From contig ASRH01000007.1 of NCBI GenBank assembly GCA_000565255.1, forward strand, positions 1 to 64,000: a stretch of 64,000 nucleotides of DNA, read 5' to 3'. A program made the translations under genes and the position numbers. The stretch is from Candidatus Aramenus sulfurataquae (GTDB lineage Archaea > Thermoproteota > Thermoprotei_A > Sulfolobales > Sulfolobaceae). Positions 8,643 through 18,309 of this stretch are shown piece after piece; within the stretch, counting starts at the first letter, position 1, and each line of letters begins with the position of its first letter. The notes beneath the pieces are model-generated. The model was not told where the DNA came from and did not search any database. It saw only the letters and a list, made by a program, of their open reading frames with translations.

Positions 8643-8783
8643 TTATCTGTTCCACGTGGGGTTAAAGCCGTAGACGAATATTCCGTATAGGTTACCATTG
8701 TACATGGTAGTTATCTGATCCCTGGAAGAGCTCGTGCTCAAATAGAAAGTCCCGCCACCTAGAAATAAAGTGAGAGAAGAAAA
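8643..8783 (-). pseudogene. C-terminal gene remnant
   Basis: Within the 205-base gap between tpiA and the ModE-like gene the minus strand is open for about 46 codons ending at a TAA, with no plausible start. The translation is rich in Gly, Ser, Thr, Tyr and Phe and ends YGFNPTWNR, resembling the C-terminus of a secreted beta-rich protein. The source family was not recognised. Most likely a fragment left by a deletion. Confidence 0.35.
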
Positions 8784-8791
8784 CTAGCGAA

Positions 8792-9130
8792 TTACGAGGA
8801 GCTAAGTTCGTTGAGCTTTTTGTTGTACTTCTCCAGGATCTGGTTTACCTCCTTTACCGCCTCCTCGTAGATCTCTATCATCTTCTTTACCCTTTCAGAG
8901 ACCTCTGTTCCTCCGGCGTTCTTTCCACCCTTCCTGAACTCTATCCCTCCCACAAATGAGTTTATCCTCCTTACGTACTCCCACGCGAACTTATAGGACA
9001 CGTTTACCTTGTCTGCAGCCCCGGCAATTGACCCAGTTTCTATTATACTCTTAACGAGTTCAACGCCCCCTTTCCCCATAATTGGTTTACCGTTCTCGTC
9101 CTCTATCCACACCTTGAAGTTAAGCCTCAT
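8792..9130 (-). CDS. ModE-like winged-helix transcription regulator
   Basis: A 112-residue protein matching the N-terminal DNA-binding half of ModE: a KVWIEDENG opening strand, a Gly-rich turn, then a LysR/ModE-type helix-turn-helix (residues about 25-60) containing [17 protein letters not shown]. The molybdate-binding C-terminal domains are absent, leaving only a dimerising helix. Its ATG overlaps the purK stop by four bases, so it is the third gene of the purE-purK unit. Whether it senses molybdate is unknown; many archaeal stand-alone ModE N-domains are unassigned. Confidence 0.8.
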   Translation of the reverse strand: MRLNFKVWIEDENGKPIMGKGGVELVKSIIETGSIAGAADKVNVSYKFAWEYVRRINSFVGGIEFRKGGKNAGGTEVSERVKKMIEIYEEAVKEVNQILEKYNKKLNELSSS

Positions 9131-10215
9131 AAATCTAGACCTTCTGGATAAATTAGTTGCATAATTTTATCAATTTTTTGCTTTACCTCCTCTAAGTCCT
9201 CGCCTACTACGTTGACGTGACCCATCTTCCTCCTCTTCCTTGCCTCTTCCTTTCCGTACCAGTACACCTTGCCTAACTTGAGTACTTCTGGCGGGAAAGA
9301 GGGTCTGCCTAGTATGTTGACCATGCCGAAGGGCTTCAATACCGTGGTCTCCCCCAACTCCATTCCTAGGATAGCCCTCAAGTGCTGCTCGAACTGGGAG
9401 GTAAAGGCCCCGTCAAGAGTGTAGTGTCCGGTATTGTGCACCCTCGGAGCGAACTCGTTAATCAACACCTTGTTCCTCATAACGAAGAACTCTATGCCCA
9501 TGGTCCCGATGTAGTCGAGCTCCTTGGTCAGCCTCTCTGCTATTTTCACCATCTCCTCATTGTAGTAGGGCCCGTAATTGTAGACCAGAATGCCCTTCTC
9601 GTTGTAGTTAAAGGAGGGAGTGTAAGCCTTGAACTCTCCCCTTCCCCTAGTGGCTATTATTGAGGCTTCGAAGTCGAAGTTCACGAACTCCTCCACCATG
9701 AACTTGCACTTTACGTTCTTGAGGAACTGGTACTTCTCAGGGTCTCCCTTTATGAAGTACTGCCCCTTTCCGTCGTAGCCACCCCTGGACTGCTTCAGCA
9801 CTCCCACGTTGTTGAACTCGTCCTTTAAGACCTTAAGTGCCTCCTCCCCATCTTGGACCACCTTGAACCTAGGTACAGGGAACCCGTGGTCTCTAAGGAA
9901 CTCCTTCTCTTTGTACCTCTCCCTCTTGAGCTCCACTGAGTTCACCTTAGGGAGGAGCTTTCCGCTTTCTTGGGCATACTCTAAGGCCTCCTCGTTTACG
10001 TGCTCGAACTCAAAGGTCACCACGTCGCACTGGTCAATGGCCTCCTTGTAGTTCTCCTCTGAGAAGCACTTATCTGCGACTCTGCATGCAGGCTCCTCTG
10101 GGTTAGCTATTACGTAAAAGGTAAGAGGTAATTTCCTGCCCTCTAGTATCATCATCCAGCCTAGCTGTCCTCCTCCCAAGATACACACTTTATAGCTTGG
10201 TAGAGAGGACTTCAT
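9127..10215 (-). CDS. purK: N5-carboxyaminoimidazole ribonucleotide synthase
   Basis: A 362-residue ATP-grasp enzyme. It opens with a [12 protein letters not shown] dinucleotide-like loop, contains the ATP-grasp core with [12 protein letters not shown] and [12 protein letters not shown], and the [14 protein letters not shown] motif typical of PurK. It carboxylates AIR with bicarbonate and ATP in purine synthesis, giving the substrate for PurE. The gene overlaps purE by 26 bases and the ModE-like gene by four, so all three form one transcription unit. Confidence 0.95.
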   Translation of the reverse strand: MKSSLPSYKVCILGGGQLGWMMILEGRKLPLTFYVIANPEEPACRVADKCFSEENYKEAIDQCDVVTFEFEHVNEEALEYAQESGKLLPKVNSVELKRERYKEKEFLRDHGFPVPRFKVVQDGEEALKVLKDEFNNVGVLKQSRGGYDGKGQYFIKGDPEKYQFLKNVKCKFMVEEFVNFDFEASIIATRGRGEFKAYTPSFNYNEKGILVYNYGPYYNEEMVKIAERLTKELDYIGTMGIEFFVMRNKVLINEFAPRVHNTGHYTLDGAFTSQFEQHLRAILGMELGETTVLKPFGMVNILGRPSFPPEVLKLGKVYWYGKEEARKRRKMGHVNVVGEDLEEVKQKIDKIMQLIYPEGLDL

Positions 10216-10660
10216 TCTTCATTTCCTCCATGAACTTCTCTACCTTCTCCTGGAGCTCCTTGTACTTTATCCCAAGTATCCTTATTGCGAGGAGGGCAGC
10301 GTTCTTTGCCCCTCCAATTGCTACCGTAGCTACGGGCACTCCGTAGGGCATCTGCACTATGGAGAGGAGAGAGTCAAGACCGTTCAAGTTCCTTGAGGGT
10401 ATTGGCACCCCTATTACCGGCAGTGAGGTCAGCGAGGCAGTCATTCCTGGGAGATGCGCTGCCCCACCAGCCCCAGCTATGATTACCTCGATTCCCCTCT
10501 GCTTGGCGCTCTTGGCGTACTCTACCATAAACTCAGGCGTCCTGTGGGCTGAGACTACCCGGACTTCGTAGCTCACGCCGAACTTCTCTAGGACTTCCAC
10601 AGCCTCCTTCATGTACTCCCAGTCGCTCTTGCTCCCCATTATTACGCCTACTAGAGGCAT
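10190..10660 (-). CDS. purE: N5-CAIR mutase
   Basis: A 156-residue class I PurE. The signature GSKSDWEYM near the N-terminus, SAHRTPE with the catalytic histidine, and the [12 protein letters not shown] loop are all present. It moves the carboxylate of N5-CAIR to give CAIR in de novo purine synthesis and normally forms an octamer. The downstream purK start lies inside this gene, so the two are tightly coupled. Confidence 0.96.
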   Translation of the reverse strand: MPLVGVIMGSKSDWEYMKEAVEVLEKFGVSYEVRVVSAHRTPEFMVEYAKSAKQRGIEVIIAGAGGAAHLPGMTASLTSLPVIGVPIPSRNLNGLDSLLSIVQMPYGVPVATVAIGGAKNAALLAIRILGIKYKELQEKVEKFMEEMKNEVLSTKL

Positions 10661-10737
10661 ACAAAGAGTTCACGAGACGGAAATATAAACTAAAACCGCC
10701 TTCTCTCTTATAAAGATTTCAGAGCAAGATATCTACC

Positions 10738-11604
10738 ATGATTAGGGTATCTAGCGAGGAGGAACTATTCAAGGAAATAAGGTCCGCTCACTTCGAGGGC
10801 AGGAAGGTCTCAATCATAGGCTTTGGTAGCCACTCCCACAAGTACAAGGAGAACGCAATATCTACTCAAGGAATGGACCACTTTGAGGTGAAGGACGATT
10901 ACGTGGTTGCCTTAGCTGGCGCCTCTGTGCCCAAGATAAGGGAGGAGGCGTCTGAGAAGGGGCTCCTCTTTCCAGGCCTCTACGATGGAAGCGTGGGAGG
11001 AATGTTGGCATTGAACCACGTGTCTCCCATCTCATTCCACTACGGTACCCCAAAGGAATTCACCGTGTGGTGCAGGGCCATAACGTTCCTTGGGGGAATA
11101 AACTGGAAGATCTTCATAGGCTCCAAGGGTAAGCTCGGGGCCATATCGAAGGCCGTGATGAGGCTATATCAGAAGCCTAGGAGGATAGTTACGCTGGAGA
11201 AGAGCTACTCCGACGCGAGGGACTTGGTGGAGGACTTCAAGAAGGGGGTTGAGGACAGACCTATAGCTGTCCTAGTTGAATATGACAAGGAATTTAAGCT
11301 CCACATGACCTACTCCAACGACGTGGAGTACCCAGGGTTCAGCAAGGACGATGGAGTGCCAGTAGTGGAGGAGGGGGACAAGAACAGCTACGTAGTGAGG
11401 ACAGAGGGACTGAAGGAGTTCGTTGAGCTAGTGGAGAAGACGTCACCAATTTACGCTTACACCGTCCCTGGGACTGGGATGTCCAAGGTCTACGTAGCAG
11501 ACGAGGAGGTCTTAAAGGGCTTTGAGTACTACCCCTCAGACAGCGTTAGTGAGGTTTACTTGAAGCTAAAGAAGTTGTTAGACTATAAGTCGATCTTTGA
11601 GTGA
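10738..11604 (+). CDS. FAD-binding (PCMH-type) oxidoreductase subunit
   Basis: A 288-residue protein with the FAD-binding type 4 fold: SIIGFGSHSHKY in place of the usual pyrophosphate loop, then PGLYDGSVGGMLALN and GSKGKLGAISKAVM, which match the flavin-binding regions of GlcE and related glycolate or lactate dehydrogenase subunits. It is shorter than full glycolate oxidase GlcD (about 460) and lacks the substrate cap, so it resembles GlcE. Partner Fe-S proteins of the LutA/LutB type lie at 45-47 kb but are not adjacent. Substrate unknown. Confidence 0.75.
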   Translation: MIRVSSEEELFKEIRSAHFEGRKVSIIGFGSHSHKYKENAISTQGMDHFEVKDDYVVALAGASVPKIREEASEKGLLFPGLYDGSVGGMLALNHVSPISFHYGTPKEFTVWCRAITFLGGINWKIFIGSKGKLGAISKAVMRLYQKPRRIVTLEKSYSDARDLVEDFKKGVEDRPIAVLVEYDKEFKLHMTYSNDVEYPGFSKDDGVPVVEEGDKNSYVVRTEGLKEFVELVEKTSPIYAYTVPGTGMSKVYVADEEVLKGFEYYPSDSVSEVYLKLKKLLDYKSIFE

Positions 11605-11762
11605 AGCAGTCTAGGTAGCATTTACGCATTTCCCAGCTCTGTCTTTGCGATGCCAAAGCTTCGCGGTTGGGTAAAGGAAAATCGAGGCTTGTAGGCCTTT
11701 GCTGTGCGGTGCGCAATAAAAGGGGGCTAAACGTTAATTTCCTTGTTAACTAAATAAATAGC

Positions 11763-12704
11763 ATGGCAAGGCACTTCGTCATAGACTGTGACACGGCTGA
11801 GGACGACATAATGAGCCTCTACATGTTGCTCAGGAACGGGGTTGAGGTAGAAGGCGTCACGATAGTAGAGGGAAACATAGCCTATGAGCAGGAAGTGAAC
11901 AACGCACTGTGGGCCCTCGAGTTCGTATCTGGGAAGGTAAATAAGGACATAAAGGTTTACCCTGGGAGCGACAGGTCGTTAGTTAAAAGCTTCAAAACAG
12001 TGGAGAACGTGCACGGGAAGGGAGGCATTGGCGACGAGATCGTGAGGCCAAAGAAGTTGAGGCCAGAGCCAAAGAGGGCACCCCAGGCAATCCTGGAGCT
12101 AGCAGACAGGTACGCTGGAGAGCTCGAGTTTCTCGCTATATCTCCCTTGACCAACTTAGCGCTTGCTTACCTCATGGACAAGTCCATAGTTGAAAAGGTA
12201 AAGAAGGTCTGGGTCATGGGAGGCACCATATATGGAAGGGGAAACATCACTCCTGTTGCGGAGTTCAACATTTGGGTCGACCCAGACGCGGCTAAGTTAG
12301 TGTTCAACGCTGGGTTCGACATAACCATGGTGGCGTGGGACTTGATAACTAACTACGTAGTGGAGGAGGACGAGTGGGAGAGGATAAAGGCAATGGACAC
12401 AGAGATGGCCAAATTTTACGTAAGGATCTACAAGCATTACAGGGAGTTCGCCATGAAGCACCAGAAAATGAGGGGGAACCCGCACCCAGACTTGATTACC
12501 ACTGCAGTAGCCCTAAACAGGGAAGTGATTAAAAGATCGGAAAGACAATACGTAGATGTGGAGAACTGCGACTGCTTAACGAGGGGGATGACAGTGATAG
12601 ACTACTTAGACCTTTGGGGAAAGGAGCCAAAGGCTGAGGTCGTCTATGGGATAGATAAGGATAAGTTCATGGACATGCTCTTTCATCTCCTCTCGTGGTT
12701 CTAG
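11763..12704 (+). CDS. nucleoside hydrolase (IunH family)
   Basis: A 313-residue inosine/uridine-preferring nucleoside hydrolase homologue. The calcium-binding N-terminal motif reads DCDTAEDD instead of the usual DTDPGxDD, keeping the aspartates. The AISPLTNLA and VMGG regions and the [10 protein letters not shown] motif are conserved. Such enzymes release the base from ribonucleosides in salvage. Sulfolobus has characterised members that differ in base preference; preference here is not resolved. Its last four bases overlap the convergent regulator gene. Confidence 0.88.
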   Translation: MARHFVIDCDTAEDDIMSLYMLLRNGVEVEGVTIVEGNIAYEQEVNNALWALEFVSGKVNKDIKVYPGSDRSLVKSFKTVENVHGKGGIGDEIVRPKKLRPEPKRAPQAILELADRYAGELEFLAISPLTNLALAYLMDKSIVEKVKKVWVMGGTIYGRGNITPVAEFNIWVDPDAAKLVFNAGFDITMVAWDLITNYVVEEDEWERIKAMDTEMAKFYVRIYKHYREFAMKHQKMRGNPHPDLITTAVALNREVIKRSERQYVDVENCDCLTRGMTVIDYLDLWGKEPKAEVVYGIDKDKFMDMLFHLLSWF

Positions 12705-12979
12705 CACTCGAACCTACTGCATATAGTGAACTCCATGTCGGCAAGCAGCTTTTTCAGGAAGAGGTAGTGCTTATACAGTTCCTCAACGCCCTTGTCAGTG
12801 ATTCCGAAGATGACGTCGTTCCCTATGAAGGCCTTTTTCTCTATGTACCCGTTATGCTCAAGCATCCTCAAGCTCTTTGCTAACTTCTTCCTTGATAATC
12901 CAGTGTATTCCATCATTTCCTTGAAGCTGAGCTCTCCCTCAGCCAAGTTGGTGAGCAGCACTAGTTGCGTTATGTTCAT
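12701..12979 (-). CDS. winged-helix transcription regulator
   Basis: A 92-residue MarR/ArsR-like winged helix: helices near 5-35, recognition region [18 protein letters not shown], and a wing with [17 protein letters not shown], followed by a C-terminal helix likely for dimerisation. It stands alone, convergent with the nucleoside hydrolase. The regulated genes are not evident; autoregulation is common for such proteins. Confidence 0.75.
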   Translation of the reverse strand: MNITQLVLLTNLAEGELSFKEMMEYTGLSRKKLAKSLRMLEHNGYIEKKAFIGNDVIFGITDKGVEELYKHYLFLKKLLADMEFTICSRFEC

Positions 12980-13120
12980 GTCTCCCAGATTTATACCAAC
13001 TACAAGTTAAAAAAAGAGTTGGATGAGATCTTTATCTATCAAACGTTAATAATCTTCTCTAATATTATTAGCCCCTTTTGCTTCCGCGCCATTCCTAAAA
13101 CCTCACTATTCAAGGTAATG

Positions 13121-13130
13121 TTTTTTAATA
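13121..13130 (+). promoter_or_regulatory. TATA box of 3HP-CoA synthetase
   Basis: TTTTTTAATA lies about 25 bases before ATG 13149 and about 32 before ATG 13158. This makes the upstream TTG at 13131 an unlikely start. Confidence 0.5.
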
Positions 13131-13148
13131 TTGCTTAAACAAATTTAT

Positions 13149-15125
13149 ATGATTATTATGGTCGAGGTTCAGTCTGAGGCCGAGACGAAGCAGTTGGAAG
13201 AGAAAGTAGACTATAACATGAGGTATTACAAGTACTTGTTTAACTACAGCAAGGAGCAACCAGAGAAGTTCTGGGGGGACATTGCAAAGCAACTCATCGA
13301 CTGGTTTGAGCCATGGAAGGTGACGATGAAGCAGGAAGACCCAATGACAAGGTGGTTCATAGGAGGGAAGCTTAACGCCTCATATAACGCCGCGGACAGG
13401 CACTTGAACTCCCCCAGGAAGTTCAAGGCGGCTATAGTTTGGGAAAGCGAGAGAGGAGAGAGGAAAATAGTAACCTACCAAGACCTCTACTACGAGGTGA
13501 ACAGGTGGGCAAACGCGCTGAGACAGCTAGGAGTCCAGAAGGGGGACAGGGTAACCATCTATATGCCTTTAACCCCAGAGGGGATTATCGCCAAGCTCGC
13601 GTGCGCTAGGTTAGGGGCAATTCACAGTGTGGTGTTTGCGGGTTTCGGTTCCCAAGCCTTGGCTAGCAGGATAGAGGACGCCCAGTCCAAGGTGGTTATA
13701 ACTGCTGACGCTTACCCAAGGAGAGGGAAGGTAGTTGAGCTCAAGAAAATTGTAGATGAAGCCCTAGACATGCTGGGCGACAAGAATCCAGTAAAGCACG
13801 TGTTGGTGTACAGAAGGCTCGGCACGGAGATAAACTTCAAGGAAGGCAGGGACGTCTACTTTGACGACGTCGGGAAGTATAAGCCAATAGACCCTGAGCC
13901 CGTTGACGCCAATGACCCCCTATTCATCCTCTACACCTCTGGAACCACTGGGAAGCCAAAGGGGATAGTCCACTCAACCGGAGGCTACTTAGTGGGCACC
14001 TCGTTAATGTTGCTTTGGAGCTATGGCTTGAGCCAGGAGAATGACGTGCTCTTCAACACCTCCGACATAGGCTGGATCGTTGGCCACTCCTACATAACCT
14101 ACTCCCCCTTGGTCATGGGGAGGACAATAGTGATCTACGAGAGTGCCCCAGACTACCCCTACCCTGACAAGTGGGCAGAGATAATCGAGAGGTATAGGGC
14201 GACCACCTTTGGTACCTCAGCTACTGCGTTGAGGTACTTCATGAAGTATGGAGAGGAGTTCGTAAAGGCGCACGACTTGTCGTCCCTGAGGATAATCGTG
14301 ACGAACGGCGAGGTGCTTAACTACGCTCCTTGGAAGTGGGGGCTTGAGGTTATAGGTAAGGGCAAGATCTTCATGTCCCACCAGTGGTGGCAGACAGAGA
14401 CTGGCGCCCCCAACCTGGGCTACCTGCCTGGGATAATATACATGCCGATGAAGTCTGGGCCAGCCTCCGGTTACCCACTGCCGGGCAACTTCATAGAGGT
14501 ACTCGACGACGCAGGGAACCCAACGAAGCCGAGAGAGAGGGGCTATTTAATTATGAGGCCACCGTTCCCGCCAAACATGATGATGGGCATGTGGGGAGAC
14601 CCAGGAAACGAGAGGTTGAAGAAGACCTACTTCTCCAAGTTCGCTGGTCTCTACTATCCTGGAGACTACGCCATGGTGGACGAGGACGGTTATGTGTGGG
14701 TGCTGGGTAGGGCAGACGAGACAATCAAGGTAGCTGCGCACAGGATAGGGGCAGGAGAAGTGGAGTCTGCCATAACCTCTTACCCAGCAGTGGCAGAGGC
14801 GGCAGTTGTTGGAGTTCCAGACCCAGTAAAGGGCGAGGAGGTCTACGCGTTCGTAGTGTTGAAGCAGGGCTACACTCCCTCTGAGAGCCTAGCAAAGGAG
14901 ATTCAGAACCACGTGAGGCAAGTCATGGGACCAATAGTCACGCCCAAGATACAGTTCGTTAATGCCTTGCCCAAGACAAGGTCAGGGAAGGTAATGAGGA
15001 GGGTCATAAAAGCTGTGGTGAGCGGCAGTAACATAGGCGACATCTCGACTCTAGAGGACGAGGCCTCAATGGACGAGATAAAGAAGGCTGCAGAGGAGCT
15101 AAAGAAGCAGTTGGGTAAGGCATGA
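13149..15125 (+). CDS. 3-hydroxypropionyl-CoA synthetase (AMP-forming)
   Basis: About 658 residues from ATG 13149 (ATG 13158 also possible). It is an acyl-adenylate-forming enzyme with the P-loop YTSGTTGKPKG, the motif SHQWWQTETG, the hinge region YYPGDYAMVDEDGY and the C-terminal catalytic lysine in [12 protein letters not shown]. Over its length it closely follows the characterised Metallosphaera/Sulfolobus 3-hydroxypropionate-CoA ligase (for example the N-terminal EQEDPMTRWFIGGK-like region). It activates 3-hydroxypropionate in the 3HP/4HB carbon-fixation cycle, so the organism is probably capable of autotrophic growth. A small gene follows after seven bases. Confidence 0.9.
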   Translation: MIIMVEVQSEAETKQLEEKVDYNMRYYKYLFNYSKEQPEKFWGDIAKQLIDWFEPWKVTMKQEDPMTRWFIGGKLNASYNAADRHLNSPRKFKAAIVWESERGERKIVTYQDLYYEVNRWANALRQLGVQKGDRVTIYMPLTPEGIIAKLACARLGAIHSVVFAGFGSQALASRIEDAQSKVVITADAYPRRGKVVELKKIVDEALDMLGDKNPVKHVLVYRRLGTEINFKEGRDVYFDDVGKYKPIDPEPVDANDPLFILYTSGTTGKPKGIVHSTGGYLVGTSLMLLWSYGLSQENDVLFNTSDIGWIVGHSYITYSPLVMGRTIVIYESAPDYPYPDKWAEIIERYRATTFGTSATALRYFMKYGEEFVKAHDLSSLRIIVTNGEVLNYAPWKWGLEVIGKGKIFMSHQWWQTETGAPNLGYLPGIIYMPMKSGPASGYPLPGNFIEVLDDAGNPTKPRERGYLIMRPPFPPNMMMGMWGDPGNERLKKTYFSKFAGLYYPGDYAMVDEDGYVWVLGRADETIKVAAHRIGAGEVESAITSYPAVAEAAVVGVPDPVKGEEVYAFVVLKQGYTPSESLAKEIQNHVRQVMGPIVTPKIQFVNALPKTRSGKVMRRVIKAVVSGSNIGDISTLEDEASMDEIKKAAEELKKQLGKA

Positions 15126-15132
15126 GTCCCGC

Positions 15133-15483
15133 ATGATATCCAAGGGAGTAGAAGACCTTCTCTTTTCCTTTCCCCTAGGCAAGAGGGTTCTAGTCCACGG
15201 CGTTTTTCCATATACCGGGTTTGAAATAGTGACCTTAAGCGAAGCCAAAGGAGGTGTTTTCGACTCAGCCGTCTCACTCCACGCGATACTCGGAGAAGAA
15301 GCTCCCATCTCAGTAATAAGGAGGATGGTTGAGCTCTCCAAAGGTCTTGTGTTCTTGGCTGACGAAAGAAGGGACGAGAGTAAGCTGAGGAGAATCACGT
15401 TCTACACAGCCAGGAACATGGGCTTCGAGGTATATGACTTAGGCGACTGGTTCGCGCTAGTCAAGCTTCGCCCCAAGGACTAG
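15133..15483 (+). CDS. hypothetical protein with methyltransferase-like C-terminal half
   Basis: A 116-residue protein starting seven bases after the 3HP-CoA synthetase stop, so very likely co-transcribed. Strands and helices resemble the latter half of a class I methyltransferase (DSAVSLHAIL, then a long helix and LVFLADERRD), but no SAM-binding GxGxG is present. It may be a degenerate methyltransferase acting as an accessory subunit. A protein of similar character lies just before the second acyl-CoA synthetase at 28632. Confidence 0.55.
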   Translation: MISKGVEDLLFSFPLGKRVLVHGVFPYTGFEIVTLSEAKGGVFDSAVSLHAILGEEAPISVIRRMVELSKGLVFLADERRDESKLRRITFYTARNMGFEVYDLGDWFALVKLRPKD

Positions 15484-15496
15484 TTTTTAATTTTGG
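15484..15496 (+). terminator. possible T-rich terminator
   Basis: A T-rich run immediately after the stop of the 116-residue gene, which is the usual form of archaeal intrinsic termination signals. Weak evidence alone. Confidence 0.3.
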
Positions 15497-15598
15497 ATTG
15501 AATAGTTCTTAAAAACAGACCTAATCAGTTTAAATAGAATCGATAAGTTGAATGAAGAATTGAGTTAAGTTTTTAAAGATTTTCCCTTAACTCTATTT

Positions 15599-17476
15599 AT
15601 GGCTTCCAAAAATCCGGAATCAACTGCACGTGACCTAGGAGCGTCGGCTGACGCCCAATTAAGGAAATCTCTAAACAAGTTTGAGATGTTGTTCCTCTCC
15701 TTAGGAGGAGTCATAGGCTCTGGATGGCTCTTCGGCTCTCTATACACTGCAGCTTACGCTGGTGGAGCTGCCTTCCTATCTTGGATAATAGCGGGAATCT
15801 TAGTGATATTCATAGGACTTGCGTACGCTGAGATCTCGTCGTCGATCCCCAAAACTGGAGGGATAGTAAGGTACCCACACTACAGCCACGGAGGTTTCAC
15901 CGGTTATTTAATAGCGTGGGCGTACTTCCTCTCTGCGGTTTCTGTGCCAGCCATTGAAGCGAGCGCTACAGTTACTTACCTCAGCTATTTCGTGCCGAGC
16001 TTAACCTACCCTAATGGCGTGCTAACCCCTGAGGGCATAGCCCTTTCCTACTTGTTGCTGGCGATATTCTTCTTCCTACAATACGCTGGAGTCAAGGTTC
16101 TGGGAGCAGTGACTCACGGCGCAGGGTGGTGGAAGTTAATAATACCAACGTTTACAGCTATCTTCGCCCTCGCCTTCCTCTATCATCCCTCTAATTTCAC
16201 TGCGGGAGGAGGCTTCTTCCCGTCCCCAAACAACGTTGTGGAGGGCTTCTCTGGCCTTGCTGCTGTCCTTTACGCCATACCAACAACTGGGGTGATATTC
16301 TCCTACTTGGGCTTTAGGCAGGCAATAGAGTACGGAGGCGAAGGGAGAAACCCAAAGAAGGACATACCTTTCGCCGTTATAGGGTCACTCTTGATAGGCC
16401 TTGCCCTATATACTCTACTGCAAGTGGCGTTCACTGGGGCTATAAACTGGTCTGAAGCAGGAGTAGCCGTTGGCAACTGGACTGGGCTCGCAAACTCTAA
16501 CATAACCCATGGGCCGTTCCTCTTCATCTTCCAGCACTCTGGAGTTGTTGGGCAAGTTGTTGGGCTATTCGCTGTGTGGTCTTACATCTTGGCCATTGAC
16601 GCAGTTATATCCCCTGCAGGCACTGGGTGGATATACATAGGCACGGCTGGGAGGACGTTGTACGGCTTCGCGGCAAACGGCTACTTGCCGGGAATTTTCC
16701 TCAAGATAGGAAGGACCAAGGTGCCAGTGGTATCCTTTATAGCTGCTACCGTCGTAGGAGCCATATTCCTCCTACCGTTCCCCGCGTGGATATCTTTAGT
16801 GGGTTTCATATCCTCCGCTACCGTCTTCACCTACATAATGGGAGGGATAGGGCTACACACGCTAAGGAGGACTGCGCCAGACCTTAAGAGGAACTATAGA
16901 CTCCCTGGGGCCTCAATTATAGCGCCAATAGCTACCCTTGCTGCCGGGCTCATAGTGTACTGGTCTGGGTTTACGACTTTGTTCTACGTGGTAACTGCAG
17001 TGTTCATAGGACTGCCGATCTTCTTCGGCTACTATGCTTACAAGGTCTACAAGGCTAAGGCAAGCCTGGCAACACTCTTAGGAGTGGTGGACGTGATAGC
17101 TGTGGTACTAGACTCCTACTTCTTCTACACTGGTACCTCTGGTTTAACAGTTCCAGACCCTATAGCGTTCCTCATCTACTTGCTCGTAATGGCTGGTGCA
17201 ATAATATTTAGCGTTGTCGCGTTAATGTCAGTCGTCCCAGATAATGTTAGGACCGAGATAAAGGCGGGGTACTGGTTGTTGGGCTTGATCTTCTCCATCC
17301 TAGTGTTCTCGTACTTTGGAGGTTTCGGGCCCTACGGTGTAACAGCGCCAATACCGTTCCCGTGGGACACAGTAGTGGCTGCTGCAGACATCCTAGTGTT
17401 CCACTACTTAGCGGTCAAGAGCGGGATAAGGACTGAGGCAATAGAGGAGATAATAGAGGAGACAAAGGAACCATAA
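15599..17476 (+). CDS. APC-superfamily amino acid permease
   Basis: A 625-residue integral membrane protein with about 14 hydrophobic helices. The N-terminal SLGGVIGSGWLFGS motif of helix 1 and the EISSSIPKTGGIVRYPHYSHGG region are typical of APC transporters that carry amino acids or polyamines by proton symport or exchange. It is longer than the usual 450-500 residues because two or more extra helices follow residue 480. It has its own promoter (TTTTTAAAG near 15572, about 27 bases before the ATG). The substrate cannot be predicted. Confidence 0.9.
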   Translation: MASKNPESTARDLGASADAQLRKSLNKFEMLFLSLGGVIGSGWLFGSLYTAAYAGGAAFLSWIIAGILVIFIGLAYAEISSSIPKTGGIVRYPHYSHGGFTGYLIAWAYFLSAVSVPAIEASATVTYLSYFVPSLTYPNGVLTPEGIALSYLLLAIFFFLQYAGVKVLGAVTHGAGWWKLIIPTFTAIFALAFLYHPSNFTAGGGFFPSPNNVVEGFSGLAAVLYAIPTTGVIFSYLGFRQAIEYGGEGRNPKKDIPFAVIGSLLIGLALYTLLQVAFTGAINWSEAGVAVGNWTGLANSNITHGPFLFIFQHSGVVGQVVGLFAVWSYILAIDAVISPAGTGWIYIGTAGRTLYGFAANGYLPGIFLKIGRTKVPVVSFIAATVVGAIFLLPFPAWISLVGFISSATVFTYIMGGIGLHTLRRTAPDLKRNYRLPGASIIAPIATLAAGLIVYWSGFTTLFYVVTAVFIGLPIFFGYYAYKVYKAKASLATLLGVVDVIAVVLDSYFFYTGTSGLTVPDPIAFLIYLLVMAGAIIFSVVALMSVVPDNVRTEIKAGYWLLGLIFSILVFSYFGGFGPYGVTAPIPFPWDTVVAAADILVFHYLAVKSGIRTEAIEEIIEETKEP

Positions 17477-17482
17477 CGTAAA

Positions 17483-17490
17483 CTATTAAA
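17483..17490 (+). promoter_or_regulatory. TATA-like box of MBL-fold gene
   Basis: TATTAAAT is centred about 28 bases before the ATG at 17515. It overlaps the termination region of the permease gene, which ends with a T-run at 17501-17509. Confidence 0.4.
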
Positions 17491-17514
17491 TGTTGTTTCC
17501 CCTTTTTTCTTCCC

Positions 17515-18285
17515 ATGCCATGTGAGGGCATTCACTCCATAGCTTCTGGTCCAATTGAATTCCCTGAGCTCGTTTACTCCTTTGTAGTGTGCGACGAGAA
17601 GATAGTAATGATTGATGCGGGCGTCTCCAACACAGTAATGGACTTGAGCTTCCTGGACAAGCTGGACTACCTAGTGATCACACACGTCCACTTGGATCAC
17701 GTAGGTGGGGTCTCCGAGCTAGTTCAGAGGTACAAGCCAAAAGTTATAGTATATCAGGGGTACTCCAAGTACTTAAGGGATACGAGGCAGTTGAACGAGA
17801 GCGGTAGGAAAGTGTTAGGCGACCTCGTAGACATCTACGGTGAAGTTGAGGGGGTTGAAGCGGACTTCCTAGAGGTAAAGGGCGGGGAGGAGATAAACCT
17901 TGGCAGGCAAAAGATGAAAGTGGTATACACGCCGGGCCACGCTAAGCATCACATCTCAGTCATGATAAACGACGTCCTTTACACTGGTGACTCTGCAGGA
18001 GGTAGGTTTAACGGCATCCCTATCCCAACCACCCCACCACCCTTTGACTACTTGAAGTACCTGGAAAGCTTGAAGTTGCAAATTTCCCTTAAACCTAGGA
18101 TGGTGGGGCTCTCCCACGGGGGTCTTGCCCCTGGACGCCACTTGGAGGAGCACTACCAGCAAATGGTCGAGAAGAAGTACCGAGTAGAGGTTGACATCGG
18201 AGGTATCCAAGGAGAAATCCTCAGGAGGCACCTCGAGATAAACTACAGAGGAATAGAGGAGTCTTTAGCTAAAGAAAAGCAATAA
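17515..18285 (+). CDS. metallo-beta-lactamase-fold hydrolase
   Basis: A 256-residue MBL-fold protein. The zinc motif HVHLDH covers H57, H59, D61 and H62; the later TPGHAKHH histidine and the GDSAGG aspartate complete a binuclear site. The sequence resembles cytosolic glyoxalase-II-like or hydroxyacyl hydrolases of archaea. It precedes the fumarase gene by 24 bases, so co-transcription is possible. Substrate unknown. Confidence 0.85.
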   Translation: MPCEGIHSIASGPIEFPELVYSFVVCDEKIVMIDAGVSNTVMDLSFLDKLDYLVITHVHLDHVGGVSELVQRYKPKVIVYQGYSKYLRDTRQLNESGRKVLGDLVDIYGEVEGVEADFLEVKGGEEINLGRQKMKVVYTPGHAKHHISVMINDVLYTGDSAGGRFNGIPIPTTPPPFDYLKYLESLKLQISLKPRMVGLSHGGLAPGRHLEEHYQQMVEKKYRVEVDIGGIQGEILRRHLEINYRGIEESLAKEKQ

Positions 18286-18309
18286 AACCCTCTCGACCTA
18301 TTCATACCC

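Noticed and set aside
11605-11762. Possible small RNA or relic in a 158-base gap
   Set aside because: No C/D or H/ACA boxes were found and no convincing reading frame; only the promoter of the nucleoside hydrolase is supported.
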